Assembly (NCBI GenBank): GCA_017744365.1
Contig: JAGIBL010000007.1
Location: forward strand, 100,363-164,362
Direction: 5' to 3'
Source: Nocardioidaceae bacterium
Lineage (GTDB): Bacteria > Actinomycetota > Actinomycetes > Propionibacteriales > Nocardioidaceae
Length of the DNA: 64,000 bases
In this document: positions 55,125-63,863 of the stretch, piece by piece
How positions within the stretch are numbered: position 1 is the first letter of the stretch
How the letters are laid out: the number at the start of each line of letters is the position of its first letter
Notes under the pieces: model-generated
What the model was told of the DNA's origin: nothing
Databases searched by the model: none
What the model saw: the letters and a program-made list of their open reading frames with translations, nothing else
Made by a program: the position numbers and the translations under genes

Positions 55125-56870
55125 TCAGTCCTCGAACAGCTGGAGCGTCCAGAGCGGCAGACCGGTGTCGTCGACCTCGCCAGCAATCGACATGACCCGG
55201 AACCGTCCCCAGGTGGTCGCGCCGGAGCGCTTGAACCCGATCCAGTCCGCGACGTTGAAGTGCTTGTAGGGCTGCGGACCGACCGCGCCGGAGATCTTGA
55301 CCGTGATGGTCTGCGGCGGGTTCGCGAGATCCGGGAGCATCGCGCCCAGAGACGCCGAGGTCTGCGTGGACGAGCGGGCAGACCCGAGCGACACTCCCGC
55401 TTCCCGCAAGCCGTTCGCCGCAATGCTGGCCGAGTCCGAACGAGCCACCCACCCCGTCCGCGAGCGTGCAGCCAGATAGTTCCGGATCGCTGGCGTCTGT
55501 GCGCCAGACTCGTCGACTACCTGCGTCAGCCGCACTGCCTGAGTTCCCCGCGAACGGTCCGCGCCGCGACGACGCCAGGCGTTCAGCTTCATGCCGGGGG
55601 TCATCGCCACATCCACGCCCTGCTCGACCAGCCGTTGCAGCCACTCCAGCCCCAGCGACTCGACCGCCAGCGACATGTCCCGGCGACTCGTCCACGCCGA
55701 CCCAGCGGAGTCCTTCGTCGTCGAGAACCCGTACGTGATCCCCGAATGGCCAGCGCAATTCCGCGCGATCTGCTCATCCGTCAGCCGCTTGAGGATCTGT
55801 GCGGGGAACCATCCCGGAGGCCCAGACATCTGCCGCCGCACCGTCCATGTCGCCGGGTTCGAGCGGCGCACGTAGGCCACGATGTCTCCATCGGACTGCA
55901 CGCGTGCGATCGTGCACAGGAAGCCCGACCGGTTCGAGTTGCCATCCGTCGCTGGAGAGTTCTGCACCTTCGCGGCGACGTAGTGCGTCCCGGCCGCGAG
56001 CTGGAGCACGATCTTGGTCGGCGTCCGCCAGTCACCCGGTCCAGCGGTCGCACGGACCTCGCCGTCGACCTGGAACTCCAGCGTGTCGTCACCGCACACC
56101 CAGAACTTGACCCGCGACGCCTTCGCGAGCGTGAAGGAGGAGCGGAAGTAGCAGATCTCGTCCGGGACACCGGTGCCATCCGGGTTCTTCCACCACAGCC
56201 ACTGAGCCTTGCGGTCCGGCCACCCCTTCGGGAGGTGCCGCTTCTTGTAGCTCCAGCGCCACGAAGAGCGGACCAGCTTGCCGATTGGACGCCGCCACTC
56301 CGAGGCCACGAGCCATCCGCCGATGTTCGGGTTCGACCCGTAGTCGAAGGTCCGCTCGTCGGCTGCTTCCGGACGCCACCCGTACTCGGGGATCAGCATC
56401 CCGGAGTTCAGGACGCCGAGAGCGCCAAGGCCGCTGCGCGAGTCGGTCCGCTGCGCCGTCGCCTGATCCACGCTGTAGCCAGGCTCAGCATCGAGCACGA
56501 TCCGGAACACGTCCGTGTTGCCGACCGTGACGACCACGTGATTCCCGTTGGCCCAGATGGTCGGGTACTTGGTCTCCAGGTCGTCGTACCGGGTGACGTC
56601 GATCGACCCCGTGCCCGCCGAGTTGTGCTCGTCGGTCCACGACAGGCCCTTGGTGTGGGGCAGGTGGCAGATGAACGTGCCCGTCTTGGTGAGCACGCGG
56701 GCGCGTACGGCATCCGGCGCGGTGGATGGAACCTCGGGCTCAAGGACCAGCCCCGGCAGGCCGTAGACGATGATGTTCTCGGCGCATTCGCCTGTTGCGA
56801 CCGAAGCCACCACGCCCGGCTTGCCGGAGACGTTGATGGCGCTCGCCCGAGCACCGACGATGACGACCAC
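55125..56870 (-). CDS. Phage tail baseplate/minor tail protein (Gp37-like)
   Basis: 581-aa protein. The N-terminal part (about 50-140) has FICHLPHTKGLSWTDEHNSA and DVTRYDDLETKYPTIWANGN, a pattern of actinophage tail-tip proteins of the ReqiPepy6 Gp37-like group. A middle insert (about 185-330) with FWVCGDDTLEFQVDGEVRAT looks like a beta-sandwich, possibly PA14-like, carbohydrate-binding domain. The C-terminal part returns to the baseplate fold. The start is GTG 56870. It lies between the distal tail region and the minor tail genes, as expected. Confidence 0.75.
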   Translation of the reverse strand: MVVIVGARASAINVSGKPGVVASVATGECAENIIVYGLPGLVLEPEVPSTAPDAVRARVLTKTGTFICHLPHTKGLSWTDEHNSAGTGSIDVTRYDDLETKYPTIWANGNHVVVTVGNTDVFRIVLDAEPGYSVDQATAQRTDSRSGLGALGVLNSGMLIPEYGWRPEAADERTFDYGSNPNIGGWLVASEWRRPIGKLVRSSWRWSYKKRHLPKGWPDRKAQWLWWKNPDGTGVPDEICYFRSSFTLAKASRVKFWVCGDDTLEFQVDGEVRATAGPGDWRTPTKIVLQLAAGTHYVAAKVQNSPATDGNSNRSGFLCTIARVQSDGDIVAYVRRSNPATWTVRRQMSGPPGWFPAQILKRLTDEQIARNCAGHSGITYGFSTTKDSAGSAWTSRRDMSLAVESLGLEWLQRLVEQGVDVAMTPGMKLNAWRRRGADRSRGTQAVRLTQVVDESGAQTPAIRNYLAARSRTGWVARSDSASIAANGLREAGVSLGSARSSTQTSASLGAMLPDLANPPQTITVKISGAVGPQPYKHFNVADWIGFKRSGATTWGRFRVMSIAGEVDDTGLPLWTLQLFED

Positions 56871-56873
56871 GGG

Positions 56874-57305
56874 CTAAGCCACCGCGTAGGCGTAGATGCC
56901 AGCCGAGTCAAACTGATAGCCCGTGACGGTCGTGTTGCCCCCGACTCCCTGAGAGAAGTCGGTGTAGGCCAATATCGGCGACGTTGCCGGGGTGCCGGTG
57001 TCGACGTAGACGTATCCCCAGCGAGCTGAGACCGAGAGGCCCGCAGTCGTGATGTCTGCCGCGTCGACAGTGACGATGTTGGTCGAAGCATCAAGCGTCA
57101 CCGTGACACTGGTGAGCGCAATACCCCCGGCCGTGTAGCTGGTCCCCGCCGCCTCGTTGGCGTTGACGTCGTTGATGTAGTCGTTCGCGTCCTGATCCGG
57201 GGTGTGGGTTGCCGTGACGAACATCATCTTCACGGTGCCAAGCGCAATCAGCGCCTGCTCTGCCAGCTTCGGATGGTTCGACGGGACGACGGTCGGAGCG
57301 GTCAC
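56874..57305 (-). CDS. Phage structural (tail) protein
   Basis: 143-aa protein from GTG 57305, starting MTAPTVVPSNHPKLAEQALI. Beta-rich segments follow (ALTSVTVTLDASTNIVTVD, ARWGYVYVDTGTPAT), without cysteines or membrane helices. Similar small beta-rich proteins sit beside the distal tail gene in actinophages. No function is known. Confidence 0.65.
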   Translation of the reverse strand: MTAPTVVPSNHPKLAEQALIALGTVKMMFVTATHTPDQDANDYINDVNANEAAGTSYTAGGIALTSVTVTLDASTNIVTVDAADITTAGLSVSARWGYVYVDTGTPATSPILAYTDFSQGVGGNTTVTGYQFDSAGIYAYAVA

Positions 57306-57313
57306 GGCATCTC

Positions 57314-58090
57314 CTACTGGTAAGCGGGCTGGTAGTCGATGGACGCGGTACCGGCCGACACGGTGAGCGTGTTCGAGCCCGGGTGCAGCAGCATCGGGTG
57401 CAGCTTCGTCCAGGACAGCGACGACGAGAGGTCTGTGCCGCCCGTGATCGCCTTCGCAGTCTTGGCGACGACATCGACGACGACGCCGCCGGTCGGCACG
57501 GTGGCGTTGAACGTGAACTCCGCCACCACGACGCCACCAACGGTGTTCGTGACCGTGCGGGCGGCACCAGCGGCGAGGGTGATCGTCATGGCGCGGGTTG
57601 GGAGGTCGCCGAGGATTGCGTGGGCACCCGCTGCTGAGGCGATGTTGATGGAGGTGCCGAGCCAGGGGCCGCCGGTGATGAGCCAGTCAATGTCCAGCGT
57701 GGCTACCGTCTCGGACGGCCAATCGATCCGGTCGTCCTGACGCCGAGCCGTAACAGTCTGCGTGGTGTTCGAGGCTCCGCCCTCGGGATCCGGCATGGTC
57801 CGCGACAAGATGACCGTCAGGCCCGGCTTGCAGCGACGACGCAGGGCGCGGATGGATGCGAGCACGTCGTCATAGTTCGTCCCGCGGATCAGGTACATCG
57901 TGGAGCGTAGGTACGGGGGGAACACGCCACCCTCGATGCCTCCTCCGCTCAGGCCCGGGAACGTGGTGACCCCAATGTTCTCGGCCGACCCTGTCCAGAG
58001 GCCGGATCCGTCGTGGGTCAGCTTGACGCTTGCGGATGCGAGATCCACGCCATCGACCAGGTACGCCGAGGCGCTGAGATCCGCGACCAT
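57314..58090 (-). CDS. Distal tail protein (Dit-like)
   Basis: 258-aa protein directly downstream of the tape measure gene, the usual place of the distal tail (Dit) protein that caps the tail tube. It shows a beta-rich N-terminal domain with the YLVDGVDLASASVKLT start and PPYLRSTMYLIRGTNYDDVL, and a C-terminal galectin-like sandwich region (about 150-258) ending SIDYQPAY. ATG 58090 overlaps the tape measure stop by one base. Confidence 0.75.
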   Translation of the reverse strand: MVADLSASAYLVDGVDLASASVKLTHDGSGLWTGSAENIGVTTFPGLSGGGIEGGVFPPYLRSTMYLIRGTNYDDVLASIRALRRRCKPGLTVILSRTMPDPEGGASNTTQTVTARRQDDRIDWPSETVATLDIDWLITGGPWLGTSINIASAAGAHAILGDLPTRAMTITLAAGAARTVTNTVGGVVVAEFTFNATVPTGGVVVDVVAKTAKAITGGTDLSSSLSWTKLHPMLLHPGSNTLTVSAGTASIDYQPAYQ

Positions 58091-60876
58091 CAGATCAGTC
58101 CATTCAGCAGCGCCGGGTCACTCGGAACCTTCACGATCGGCGTCTCGCGCAGCGCGGTCCGCATCGCCCACAGGAGCGCCTCGCGGCTGTCGCGGTACTC
58201 GAACAGACGTCGACCAGAGACCGCGTTCGCGAGCTGGTTGTAGTCGATGCCCTGCCCGCTCGACCCGCTGGCAGGGGCCCACACGCGGCCACCGTTTGCG
58301 TAGGCCGGCATCGCGCGCATCATCGCGTCAGCAGCAGCGACCAGACCACCATCCGCGAACCGCATCGAGTTGATGCTGTCGAACATCGCGACGCCGTACT
58401 TGTCTACGGCCGCAGCGCGGACCACGTACTCGCCATTCGATAGGCGTGCCGGAATGCTGTCCGAGGTGGCCGTGCCAGGTCCGACGATGTACCCACCATG
58501 CGCGTTCGCTGTCGCCTCGGCCACGGTCGCGTTCGTCGACCCCGTGACCTTCACGTGAATGTTGCGGTCGTGCAGGTCGTCTAAGAGATTCTTGAGCGCC
58601 TGCGCCGCGGTCATTGCCTGGCCCGTATTCGCGTGCACGTCGATGACGCGAGACTGCGGGATCTCCAGGAAGCTCCTCGCGAGCCGCTTGGCCTGCTCGA
58701 TCGGCACGCCCATTCCAACCGCCGTGTCTATGAACGTCTGGCGGGCTTCGGCGAACCGCTTCTTGTTGTTCTTGACCGCCTCGGATTGGTTGTTCCAAGC
58801 TGCCGCCAGGGAGGAGATGACGCCGCGGTTCTTCAACGCCTCGTCGCTGTTTCCCTTGATTCCAGCGTTCGACTCCTTGGCCTGCTTCATGGCGTCCTTG
58901 ACGGCCTGCCGCCACTGGGTCTCCGCATCGAAGGCCGACAGGGCAGCTTGCCGCTGGTCCCGCATCGCCTGCGCCAGGCCAGTGATCTGTTCTGCCGTCA
59001 GCGCGGCCGAACTGCCAGCGTCCCCGATCTTGCTCGACAGGTTTGCGGTGGGTCCGGTCGCTGCATCGGCGGCGTCCCCAGCGTTCTCCACCGCCAGGTA
59101 GTACTGCTTGAAACCCTGGGAAAGCAGGTCGGAGTCCGCCCCAGCATCCTTGATCCGCTGAATGATCGCGGCGGCCTTATCGCCCTGTCCGCCTTCGACC
59201 AACGCGGCCAGTGCCGCATCAAGCTTCTTGATGTTGTCGACGGCCGTGTCGAAGCCGACGCTCTTGGAGTCCTGCAACTTCTCGAACGGGTTTCGCATGA
59301 TGGACTTCAGCGGCCCAGAGTTCTGCACGAGCGCGCGGTTGAAGCCGGTGAGGCCGTCATCCGTGGCCTGATGCAGCTGTCGCACCAGGTGATCCAGATC
59401 CTTGCCGAACTTGTCGCGAATCTCCCCCGTGACGCGGCCACTAGCCAGCGCTTCGAGGCTCCGACCGAGGTTGGAGTCGTCGAGGTTCTGGTTGAACAGC
59501 GACGAGATAGTTGAGTCGACGATCTCCAGGCCGGCGAGGATTGCGCTCACCTTGAGGCCAGTGTTGAGAAGCCTTCCGGCCCGGGTTCCCGATACACCGA
59601 GTTGGTCCAGTGCTGTGCGGGTCTCGGCCACGGCCCGCATCACGCGAGAGAACACGAAGAGCGTCCCGGCCGCCGCGGCAGTCAGGCCGAGGATTGCAGT
59701 CACGGAACCCTGTGCCGAACCGGGCAGCTTGTTGAACGCGTTCGCCGCATCCGTCGCGCCCTGGACCAGACTGCGGAGCGGACCCTGCGATCCCTCGCCC
59801 GCACCGATCAGTGCCGTCTCCAGGGAGCCCTTGAACTGCTCCAGGTCGCCCTTGAGGTTGTCCATCTTGATCGCGGCCGTCTCGGCGGCATAGCCCTGGT
59901 CGTTGACCTTGTCCGTCCAGTCGGCGATGCCCTTCGCGCCCTGGTCGTAGAGCACGTTCGCTGCCCGGATGGCGTCGGTGCCGAAGATGGTCGAGAGGGC
60001 CGCCTGGCGCTGCTCGACACTCAGGTTCTTGAGGCCATCCTTGAGCTTCTGGGCGTACTGGGCCATGCCGATGAAGTTGCCCTGCGCGTCGAACGCCGAG
60101 AGGTTGTACTGCTTGATCAGGTCGGCGGCCTGCGCGGACTGTGGGTTGAGCCGCAGCAGCATCGTGCGGAACGAGGTGCCCGCATCGGAGCCGAGCAGAC
60201 CAGCCGACGCGAATGCGGCGAGCGTGCCAGTGGTCTCTTCGATCGAGACACCCGCCTGCGAGGCGACAAGGCCCGCCTGCTTGAGTGCCATCGACATGTC
60301 GGAGACGTCGCCCTGCGCCTTGCCAGCGGCGGCCGCAAGGAGGTCCGCCACGTGGGGGACATCCTTGCCGGAGAGCTTGAACTGGGTGAGTGCCGTCGCG
60401 GCGATCTGAGCGGCGTCGGCGACACCGAGGCCACCAGCGGCAGCGAGGTCGAGGGCGCCTGAGAGTCCGCCAGCCAGCACGTCCTTGGTCGAGACGCCAG
60501 CCTTGGCCAGTTCCTCGATGCCGTTCGCTGCCTCGGTGGCCGAGAACTTGGTATCAGCGCCCGCCTTGATCGCCGCTGCCCGCAGCGCCTCCATGTTCGC
60601 GGCCGTCTCATGCGTCGCCGCGCGGACGTTCGACATGGCCTGGTCGAAGTTCGCCGCAGACAGAACGGCGGCACCGAGCCCAGCAGCAGCCGCCAAGCCA
60701 ACCTTGCCCGCCGTGTCACCGATCTGCGTGAGACCGGCGCGCATCTTCTTGCCATTGGCGTCGAGCGCGGTGAGCTTGGTGTTCAGCTCGGTGACGTTCC
60801 GCCCGGCGGTCGTGATGCCCGCCGTCAGGTTCGTGAAGATGCCCTTGAAGGTGTATGTCACTGAGCGTTCGGGCAC
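58090..60876 (-). CDS. Phage tail tape measure protein, TP901 family
   Basis: 928-aa protein setting tail length and involved in DNA passage. The TP901-type core is clear: FDQAMSNVRAATHETAANME, KAGADTKFSATEAANGIEEL and VSIEETTGTLAAFASAGLLG. A hydrophobic stretch at about 395-420 and coiled segments follow. The C-terminus ends LRETPIVKVPSDPALLNGLI. GTG 60876 has AAGGGCGG at 8 nt; the longer frame and the GTG at 60861 are less likely. The divergent lipoprotein gene starts 33 nt away. Confidence 0.93.
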   Translation of the reverse strand: MPERSVTYTFKGIFTNLTAGITTAGRNVTELNTKLTALDANGKKMRAGLTQIGDTAGKVGLAAAAGLGAAVLSAANFDQAMSNVRAATHETAANMEALRAAAIKAGADTKFSATEAANGIEELAKAGVSTKDVLAGGLSGALDLAAAGGLGVADAAQIAATALTQFKLSGKDVPHVADLLAAAAGKAQGDVSDMSMALKQAGLVASQAGVSIEETTGTLAAFASAGLLGSDAGTSFRTMLLRLNPQSAQAADLIKQYNLSAFDAQGNFIGMAQYAQKLKDGLKNLSVEQRQAALSTIFGTDAIRAANVLYDQGAKGIADWTDKVNDQGYAAETAAIKMDNLKGDLEQFKGSLETALIGAGEGSQGPLRSLVQGATDAANAFNKLPGSAQGSVTAILGLTAAAAGTLFVFSRVMRAVAETRTALDQLGVSGTRAGRLLNTGLKVSAILAGLEIVDSTISSLFNQNLDDSNLGRSLEALASGRVTGEIRDKFGKDLDHLVRQLHQATDDGLTGFNRALVQNSGPLKSIMRNPFEKLQDSKSVGFDTAVDNIKKLDAALAALVEGGQGDKAAAIIQRIKDAGADSDLLSQGFKQYYLAVENAGDAADAATGPTANLSSKIGDAGSSAALTAEQITGLAQAMRDQRQAALSAFDAETQWRQAVKDAMKQAKESNAGIKGNSDEALKNRGVISSLAAAWNNQSEAVKNNKKRFAEARQTFIDTAVGMGVPIEQAKRLARSFLEIPQSRVIDVHANTGQAMTAAQALKNLLDDLHDRNIHVKVTGSTNATVAEATANAHGGYIVGPGTATSDSIPARLSNGEYVVRAAAVDKYGVAMFDSINSMRFADGGLVAAADAMMRAMPAYANGGRVWAPASGSSGQGIDYNQLANAVSGRRLFEYRDSREALLWAMRTALRETPIVKVPSDPALLNGLI

Positions 60877-60896
60877 CGTGACACCGCCCTTCGGGG

Positions 60897-60902
60897 TACG
60901 TT
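60897..60902 (+). promoter_or_regulatory. -10 element for the moron lipoprotein
   Basis: TACGTT (TAnnnT) lies 6 nt before the ATG at 60909, the same layout as chromosomal leaderless genes here. The gene could thus be transcribed in the silent prophage. Confidence 0.45.
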
Positions 60903-60908
60903 GCGGGG

Positions 60909-61241
60909 ATGACTGACGGGAAGCGAGTGCGAGCAACGTTGATCGCGGCGCTACTGGCAGCCCTCGGGTGCTGTGTCGCGGCGTGCGGGGGCAATGAGGA
61001 CGCCAGCGGGTACGTCAAGATCGCGTGTCATGACTGGGTGAAGGACCGTTTGAAGTCGCCCGGCCCTGCAGAGTTCTCAGAGGATTCAGTGAGCAAGGTG
61101 AACGAACAGCGCTACATACTCACGGGCGCAGTCGACTCACAGAATGGATTCGGCGCGATGATTCGCAACACGTACCGCTGCGAGGCCAGCCACGTAGGCG
61201 GCTCAACTCGACTCGTCAGCCTCACTGGCTTGACCGAATAG
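60909..61241 (+). CDS. Prophage lipoprotein, moron candidate
   Basis: 110-aa lipoprotein with signal peptide and lipobox GCCVAACGGN (Cys about 27). The mature part has two further cysteines (KIACHDWVKDRLKSPGPAEF and NTYRCEAS) and a small alpha/beta domain with TGAVDSQNGFGAMIRNTYRC, which resembles short lipoproteins carried by many phages and plasmids. It runs against the tail operon between the chaperone and tape measure genes and has its own promoter-like hexamer. Superinfection exclusion or surface change is a reasonable guess, not shown by sequence. Confidence 0.75.
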   Translation: MTDGKRVRATLIAALLAALGCCVAACGGNEDASGYVKIACHDWVKDRLKSPGPAEFSEDSVSKVNEQRYILTGAVDSQNGFGAMIRNTYRCEASHVGGSTRLVSLTGLTE

Positions 61242-61595
61242 GCGCGTCTGGCCAGTTCGCTGGCTGAGGAAGTCGTCGTCCGGGTTCTCGTCGGTCTCGG
61301 CGAGGTACAGCGAGTGGCCGTCAAGGAAGTGGAACGGGGTGGCTCGCGAAGGCGTCTCGGACCAGAGCTGTTCCTTGCCGTCGTGATACGGCTTGTCCTT
61401 GTGCATCAGCTCGAAGAGTCGCTTCGCCGCCGCCAGCTGTGCGGACGGCCAGCAGATGCGGCGCTGCGGGTACCAGTCCCGCTCATCATCGGGACACTCG
61501 TTCATCGGCCCGTGGTGGACGGGACAGGTCGTGTGCTCGCGCTCCCACAGTGCGATCCAGAATTCGGAGTCGGGAGAGTCGAGAAAGTCGGCCAC
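61203..61595 (-). CDS. Tail assembly chaperone, downstream (T) part, likely made by -1 frameshift
   Basis: A frame of 130 codons counted from GTG 61595, but the same frame is open upstream past 61700, overlapping the end of the first chaperone gene in the -1 register. The overlap encodes a chaperone-like segment ending RSGHRTVADFLDSPDSEFWI, akin to the conserved motif of actinophage tail chaperone fusions. The independent GTG has no ribosome binding site. I infer a fusion product by programmed frameshift, as in lambda G-GT. Its 3' end overlaps the convergent lipoprotein gene by 39 bp. Confidence 0.7.
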   Translation of the reverse strand: MADFLDSPDSEFWIALWEREHTTCPVHHGPMNECPDDERDWYPQRRICWPSAQLAAAKRLFELMHKDKPYHDGKEQLWSETPSRATPFHFLDGHSLYLAETDENPDDDFLSQRTGQTRLFGQASEADESS

Positions 61596-61618
61596 CGTGC
61601 GGTGGCCGGAGCGCGCTG

Positions 61619-62197
61619 CTAGTTCGAGGTCGCGTCGGAGGTCTGGCTCGGCTTGGACCCGAGCCGCAGCGTAGGGTCCGCGACCGCGCTCCCGCGGTTG
61701 AGCGCGAACGCCGTCACGAACAGGCGATCGTAGTAGTCATAGTCCGAGAGCGAGTCCAGGAACGTGGTGACGTCGCCATCGATGGTCGATGCGGGCTCGT
61801 CGACCGACAGCGGCAGGAGTGCGTCGGGCATCGTCTCCATGTTCACGCCGAGGACGGCGTCGCCATCCACCCCGTCGCGCGCCTTGTGATCGCTGACGAG
61901 TTCGCGAAACTTGCGTCGGCGCAAGGCGTTGAGCACTACCTTGACCCCGCGCCCATCAGCCTCAGCGGCGAACGCATCGCGGTCGGCCACGGCCGTGTCG
62001 TACGCAGCCTGAGCTTCCACCCGAGGATCTTCCTGCCCCATCAGACGTGGCACGCTCTGCCCGTCGCGGGCCTGCTTCTCGACCCGCTGTCGGGTCTCCT
62101 CGGCGCGCGCGACCGCCCGATCGAGCTCGGCCAGCCGGTCGAGGTCGTCGCCCTGGTGGATGACGACGGTGGTGGTTCGAGGGGTGATGCTGGTCAT
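61619..62197 (-). CDS. Tail assembly chaperone (G-like)
   Basis: 192-aa acidic protein between the major tail and tape measure genes, the standard place for tail chaperones that hold the tape measure during assembly. ATG 62197 is chosen because AAGGAG lies 7 nt upstream; ATG 62203 is too close to it. Blocks include VIHQGDDLDRLAELDRAVAR and VVLNALRRRKFRELVSDHKA. No classic XXXYYYZ slippery site was found near its end, though CTCGGGTCC (about 61649-61657) lies within the overlap with the next frame. Confidence 0.75.
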   Translation of the reverse strand: MTSITPRTTTVVIHQGDDLDRLAELDRAVARAEETRQRVEKQARDGQSVPRLMGQEDPRVEAQAAYDTAVADRDAFAAEADGRGVKVVLNALRRRKFRELVSDHKARDGVDGDAVLGVNMETMPDALLPLSVDEPASTIDGDVTTFLDSLSDYDYYDRLFVTAFALNRGSAVADPTLRLGSKPSQTSDATSN

Positions 62198-62237
62198 GCT
62201 CATTCTCCTTGCCGAGTGGATGCCGAGTAGGGAGGAA

Positions 62238-62270
62238 CCCGCCGCCGGTACTCGGCAGCCCGGCGGCGGG
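62238..62270 (-). terminator. Hairpin between the major tail protein and chaperone genes
   Basis: A perfect 11-bp stem, CCCGCCGCCGG with CCGGCGGCGGG (62238-62248, 62260-62270), and an 11-nt loop lie 13 nt past the major tail gene stop. It probably attenuates rather than ends the late transcript, since tail genes continue beyond it. Confidence 0.7.
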
Positions 62271-62282
62271 TCGCCAGGAGGA

Positions 62283-62819
62283 TCAGGGACCGGCGACGAC
62301 GGCGATGTTGTCGAATCCGTCTCCGGTCACCGCGACGCCAGCCTTGAAGACGTAGACGCCCTCGGCGGTCTGCGCCGACTGGTCGATCACCGCAGGCGTG
62401 ATGTCCACGGGCCGGGCGTCCAGGAACTCACCCACGGTCGTGGTGTCCGCCGTGTCGTTGAGAACGTTCTGCCGACGTGCCATGAACCCGGAGAATCCGG
62501 CGCGCAGGAACTCGAACGCCTTCTTGTCGTTCGCGCTCGAAGCGGCCTGCGGGTTCACGACGCCAACGATGTCCACGCCCTGCGTGGTCGAGGGCAGCAG
62601 CACCTCTGGCACCGTGTTGTTGCACAGCAGCCGGGGGGCGGAGCCCTTGTTGAACTGGACCGTCCAGCCCGTGTTCTCCTCGGTGAGGAAGCACGTGATG
62701 TAGAAGCCGCCAACGGCCTCGATCTCGGTCTTCTTTGGCGGATTCGAGAGCGTCGGAACCAGCCAGAACGACGTCATCTTGAGGACGCTGTGCAGGCCAG
62801 GCTTGATCGGTGCGGCCAT
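62283..62819 (-). CDS. Major tail (tube) protein
   Basis: 178-aa protein starting MAAPIKPGLHSVLKMTSFWL, with GGFYITCFLTEENTGWTVQF and DITPAVIDQSAQTAEGVYVF segments. Strong ribosome binding site (AAGGAGA) before the ATG, a following hairpin, and its position just before the chaperones mark it as the abundant tail tube subunit. The gene is typical of siphoviruses of actinobacteria. Confidence 0.75.
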   Translation of the reverse strand: MAAPIKPGLHSVLKMTSFWLVPTLSNPPKKTEIEAVGGFYITCFLTEENTGWTVQFNKGSAPRLLCNNTVPEVLLPSTTQGVDIVGVVNPQAASSANDKKAFEFLRAGFSGFMARRQNVLNDTADTTTVGEFLDARPVDITPAVIDQSAQTAEGVYVFKAGVAVTGDGFDNIAVVAGP

Positions 62820-62821
62820 GG

Positions 62822-63094
62822 TCAGATCTCCTTCTCAGGTGCGGCCGACGTCTGGCCGGCGTCTTCGCCAGAGCCCTTTGCTCCGGACGTCTTGTTGCGG
62901 CGGCGCTCTTGCGCACTACCGGGCAGTGGGTCACCGAGTGGCATGCGGGTCTTGGTCGGGGCCGGAATCCCCTCAGGGCCGAGAGCGGGCTTGTCGATCA
63001 CCGCGTCATGCAGCCCGAGCGCGTCAACTTTCGCCGCGTCGTAGGTGTACTCAGCCCCGCTCACGGGATCCTTGATGCGTACGTATTCGGGCAT
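62822..63094 (-). CDS. Small phage protein before the major tail gene
   Basis: 90-aa hydrophilic protein MPEYVRIKDPVSGAEYTYDA, with a KVDALGLHDAVIDKPALG segment and a disordered, charged C-terminus rich in Pro, Lys and Glu. ATG 63094 overlaps the upstream stop by one base. Similar short proteins lie between tail terminator and tail tube genes in actinophages. Role unknown. Confidence 0.65.
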   Translation of the reverse strand: MPEYVRIKDPVSGAEYTYDAAKVDALGLHDAVIDKPALGPEGIPAPTKTRMPLGDPLPGSAQERRRNKTSGAKGSGEDAGQTSAAPEKEI

Positions 63095-63492
63095 CAGGCG
63101 GTCTCCTTGTTGGCGAGGAAGGTGAGCGGCATCGTGGTCGCGATCACACCCGTGTCGTTGGGGTCGCGGTTGATCGACGGCTGATCGAGCGCGGCACGGA
63201 GCGGCGTCGTCGGCTTGTAGTCGTCGAAGGTGAGTTGCTTGTCCAGCAGCGCGCCGAGAGCGTCCTCAAGGAGGTCCGTGGCCGAGTCCGTCGTCTTGCC
63301 GAACGCCTGCAACGTGACGACGCCGTAGCGCTGCTTCGTTTCCGAGTCGAGCGTGTAGTAGCCACCGCCGCCGAGCACCGCCGAGTACACGCCGTACGGA
63401 TAGGTCGGGGAGGCTGGGACCTTCCCTAGCTGGTACAAGCGCGGCACAGCGGCCGTCGCACTGGCGACGGCTCCCAGGAGCGTGGTGGTCAC
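63094..63492 (-). CDS. Tail terminator/tail completion protein
   Basis: 132-aa protein from GTG 63492, beginning MTTTLLGAVASATAAVPRLY and including FGKTTDSATDLLEDALGALL and INRDPNDTGVIATTMPLTFL. The alpha/beta composition, size and place between the HK97 gp10-like gene and the major tail gene fit the tail terminator. Overlaps on both sides (4 nt and 1 nt) put it in a coupled head-tail joining block. Confidence 0.7.
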   Translation of the reverse strand: MTTTLLGAVASATAAVPRLYQLGKVPASPTYPYGVYSAVLGGGGYYTLDSETKQRYGVVTLQAFGKTTDSATDLLEDALGALLDKQLTFDDYKPTTPLRAALDQPSINRDPNDTGVIATTMPLTFLANKETA

Positions 63493-63863
63493 GGCAGCGC
63501 GAATCCGATGGCAGCGTCGGCGAGACGGTCCAGGCGGCGCTCAGCGAGGGGCATAGCGCGCAGGCCGTCCAGGTGCGGCGGCTGGTTCTGCGACCCGAAC
63601 TCGAAGCCCGGACCCATGCCGCCCTGACGCTTGCCCGACTCCGGGCCCGTCTCCACCTCGATCGACGTCAGCGCGCCGGTGCGCATCTCGGTCGTGATCG
63701 CGTTCGGGTAGTGCTTACCGTGTTCGCCAGAGGTCGCCTGGGCGTTGTGCTGCCAGTCGTCGCGGAAGCCCTCGCCAGCGCCCCGGAAAGCGTCGAAGAG
63801 TCCAGAGGCGATCTTGGCTGGAGCCTTCTCGAAGTCACGGGCCAGGTCGGCGAAGTCGTTCAC
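63489..63863 (-). CDS. HK97 gp10-like head-tail joining protein
   Basis: 124-aa protein from GTG 63863, beginning MNDFADLARDFEKAPAKIAS, with FRDDWQHNAQATSGEHGKHY and GPGFEFGSQNQPPHLDGLRA. The pattern of an N-terminal helix, then a short conserved EFGSQNQPPH-like motif, is characteristic of the gp10/neck family that joins capsid to tail. It overlaps the connector gene upstream by 4 nt. Confidence 0.75.
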   Translation of the reverse strand: MNDFADLARDFEKAPAKIASGLFDAFRGAGEGFRDDWQHNAQATSGEHGKHYPNAITTEMRTGALTSIEVETGPESGKRQGGMGPGFEFGSQNQPPHLDGLRAMPLAERRLDRLADAAIGFALP

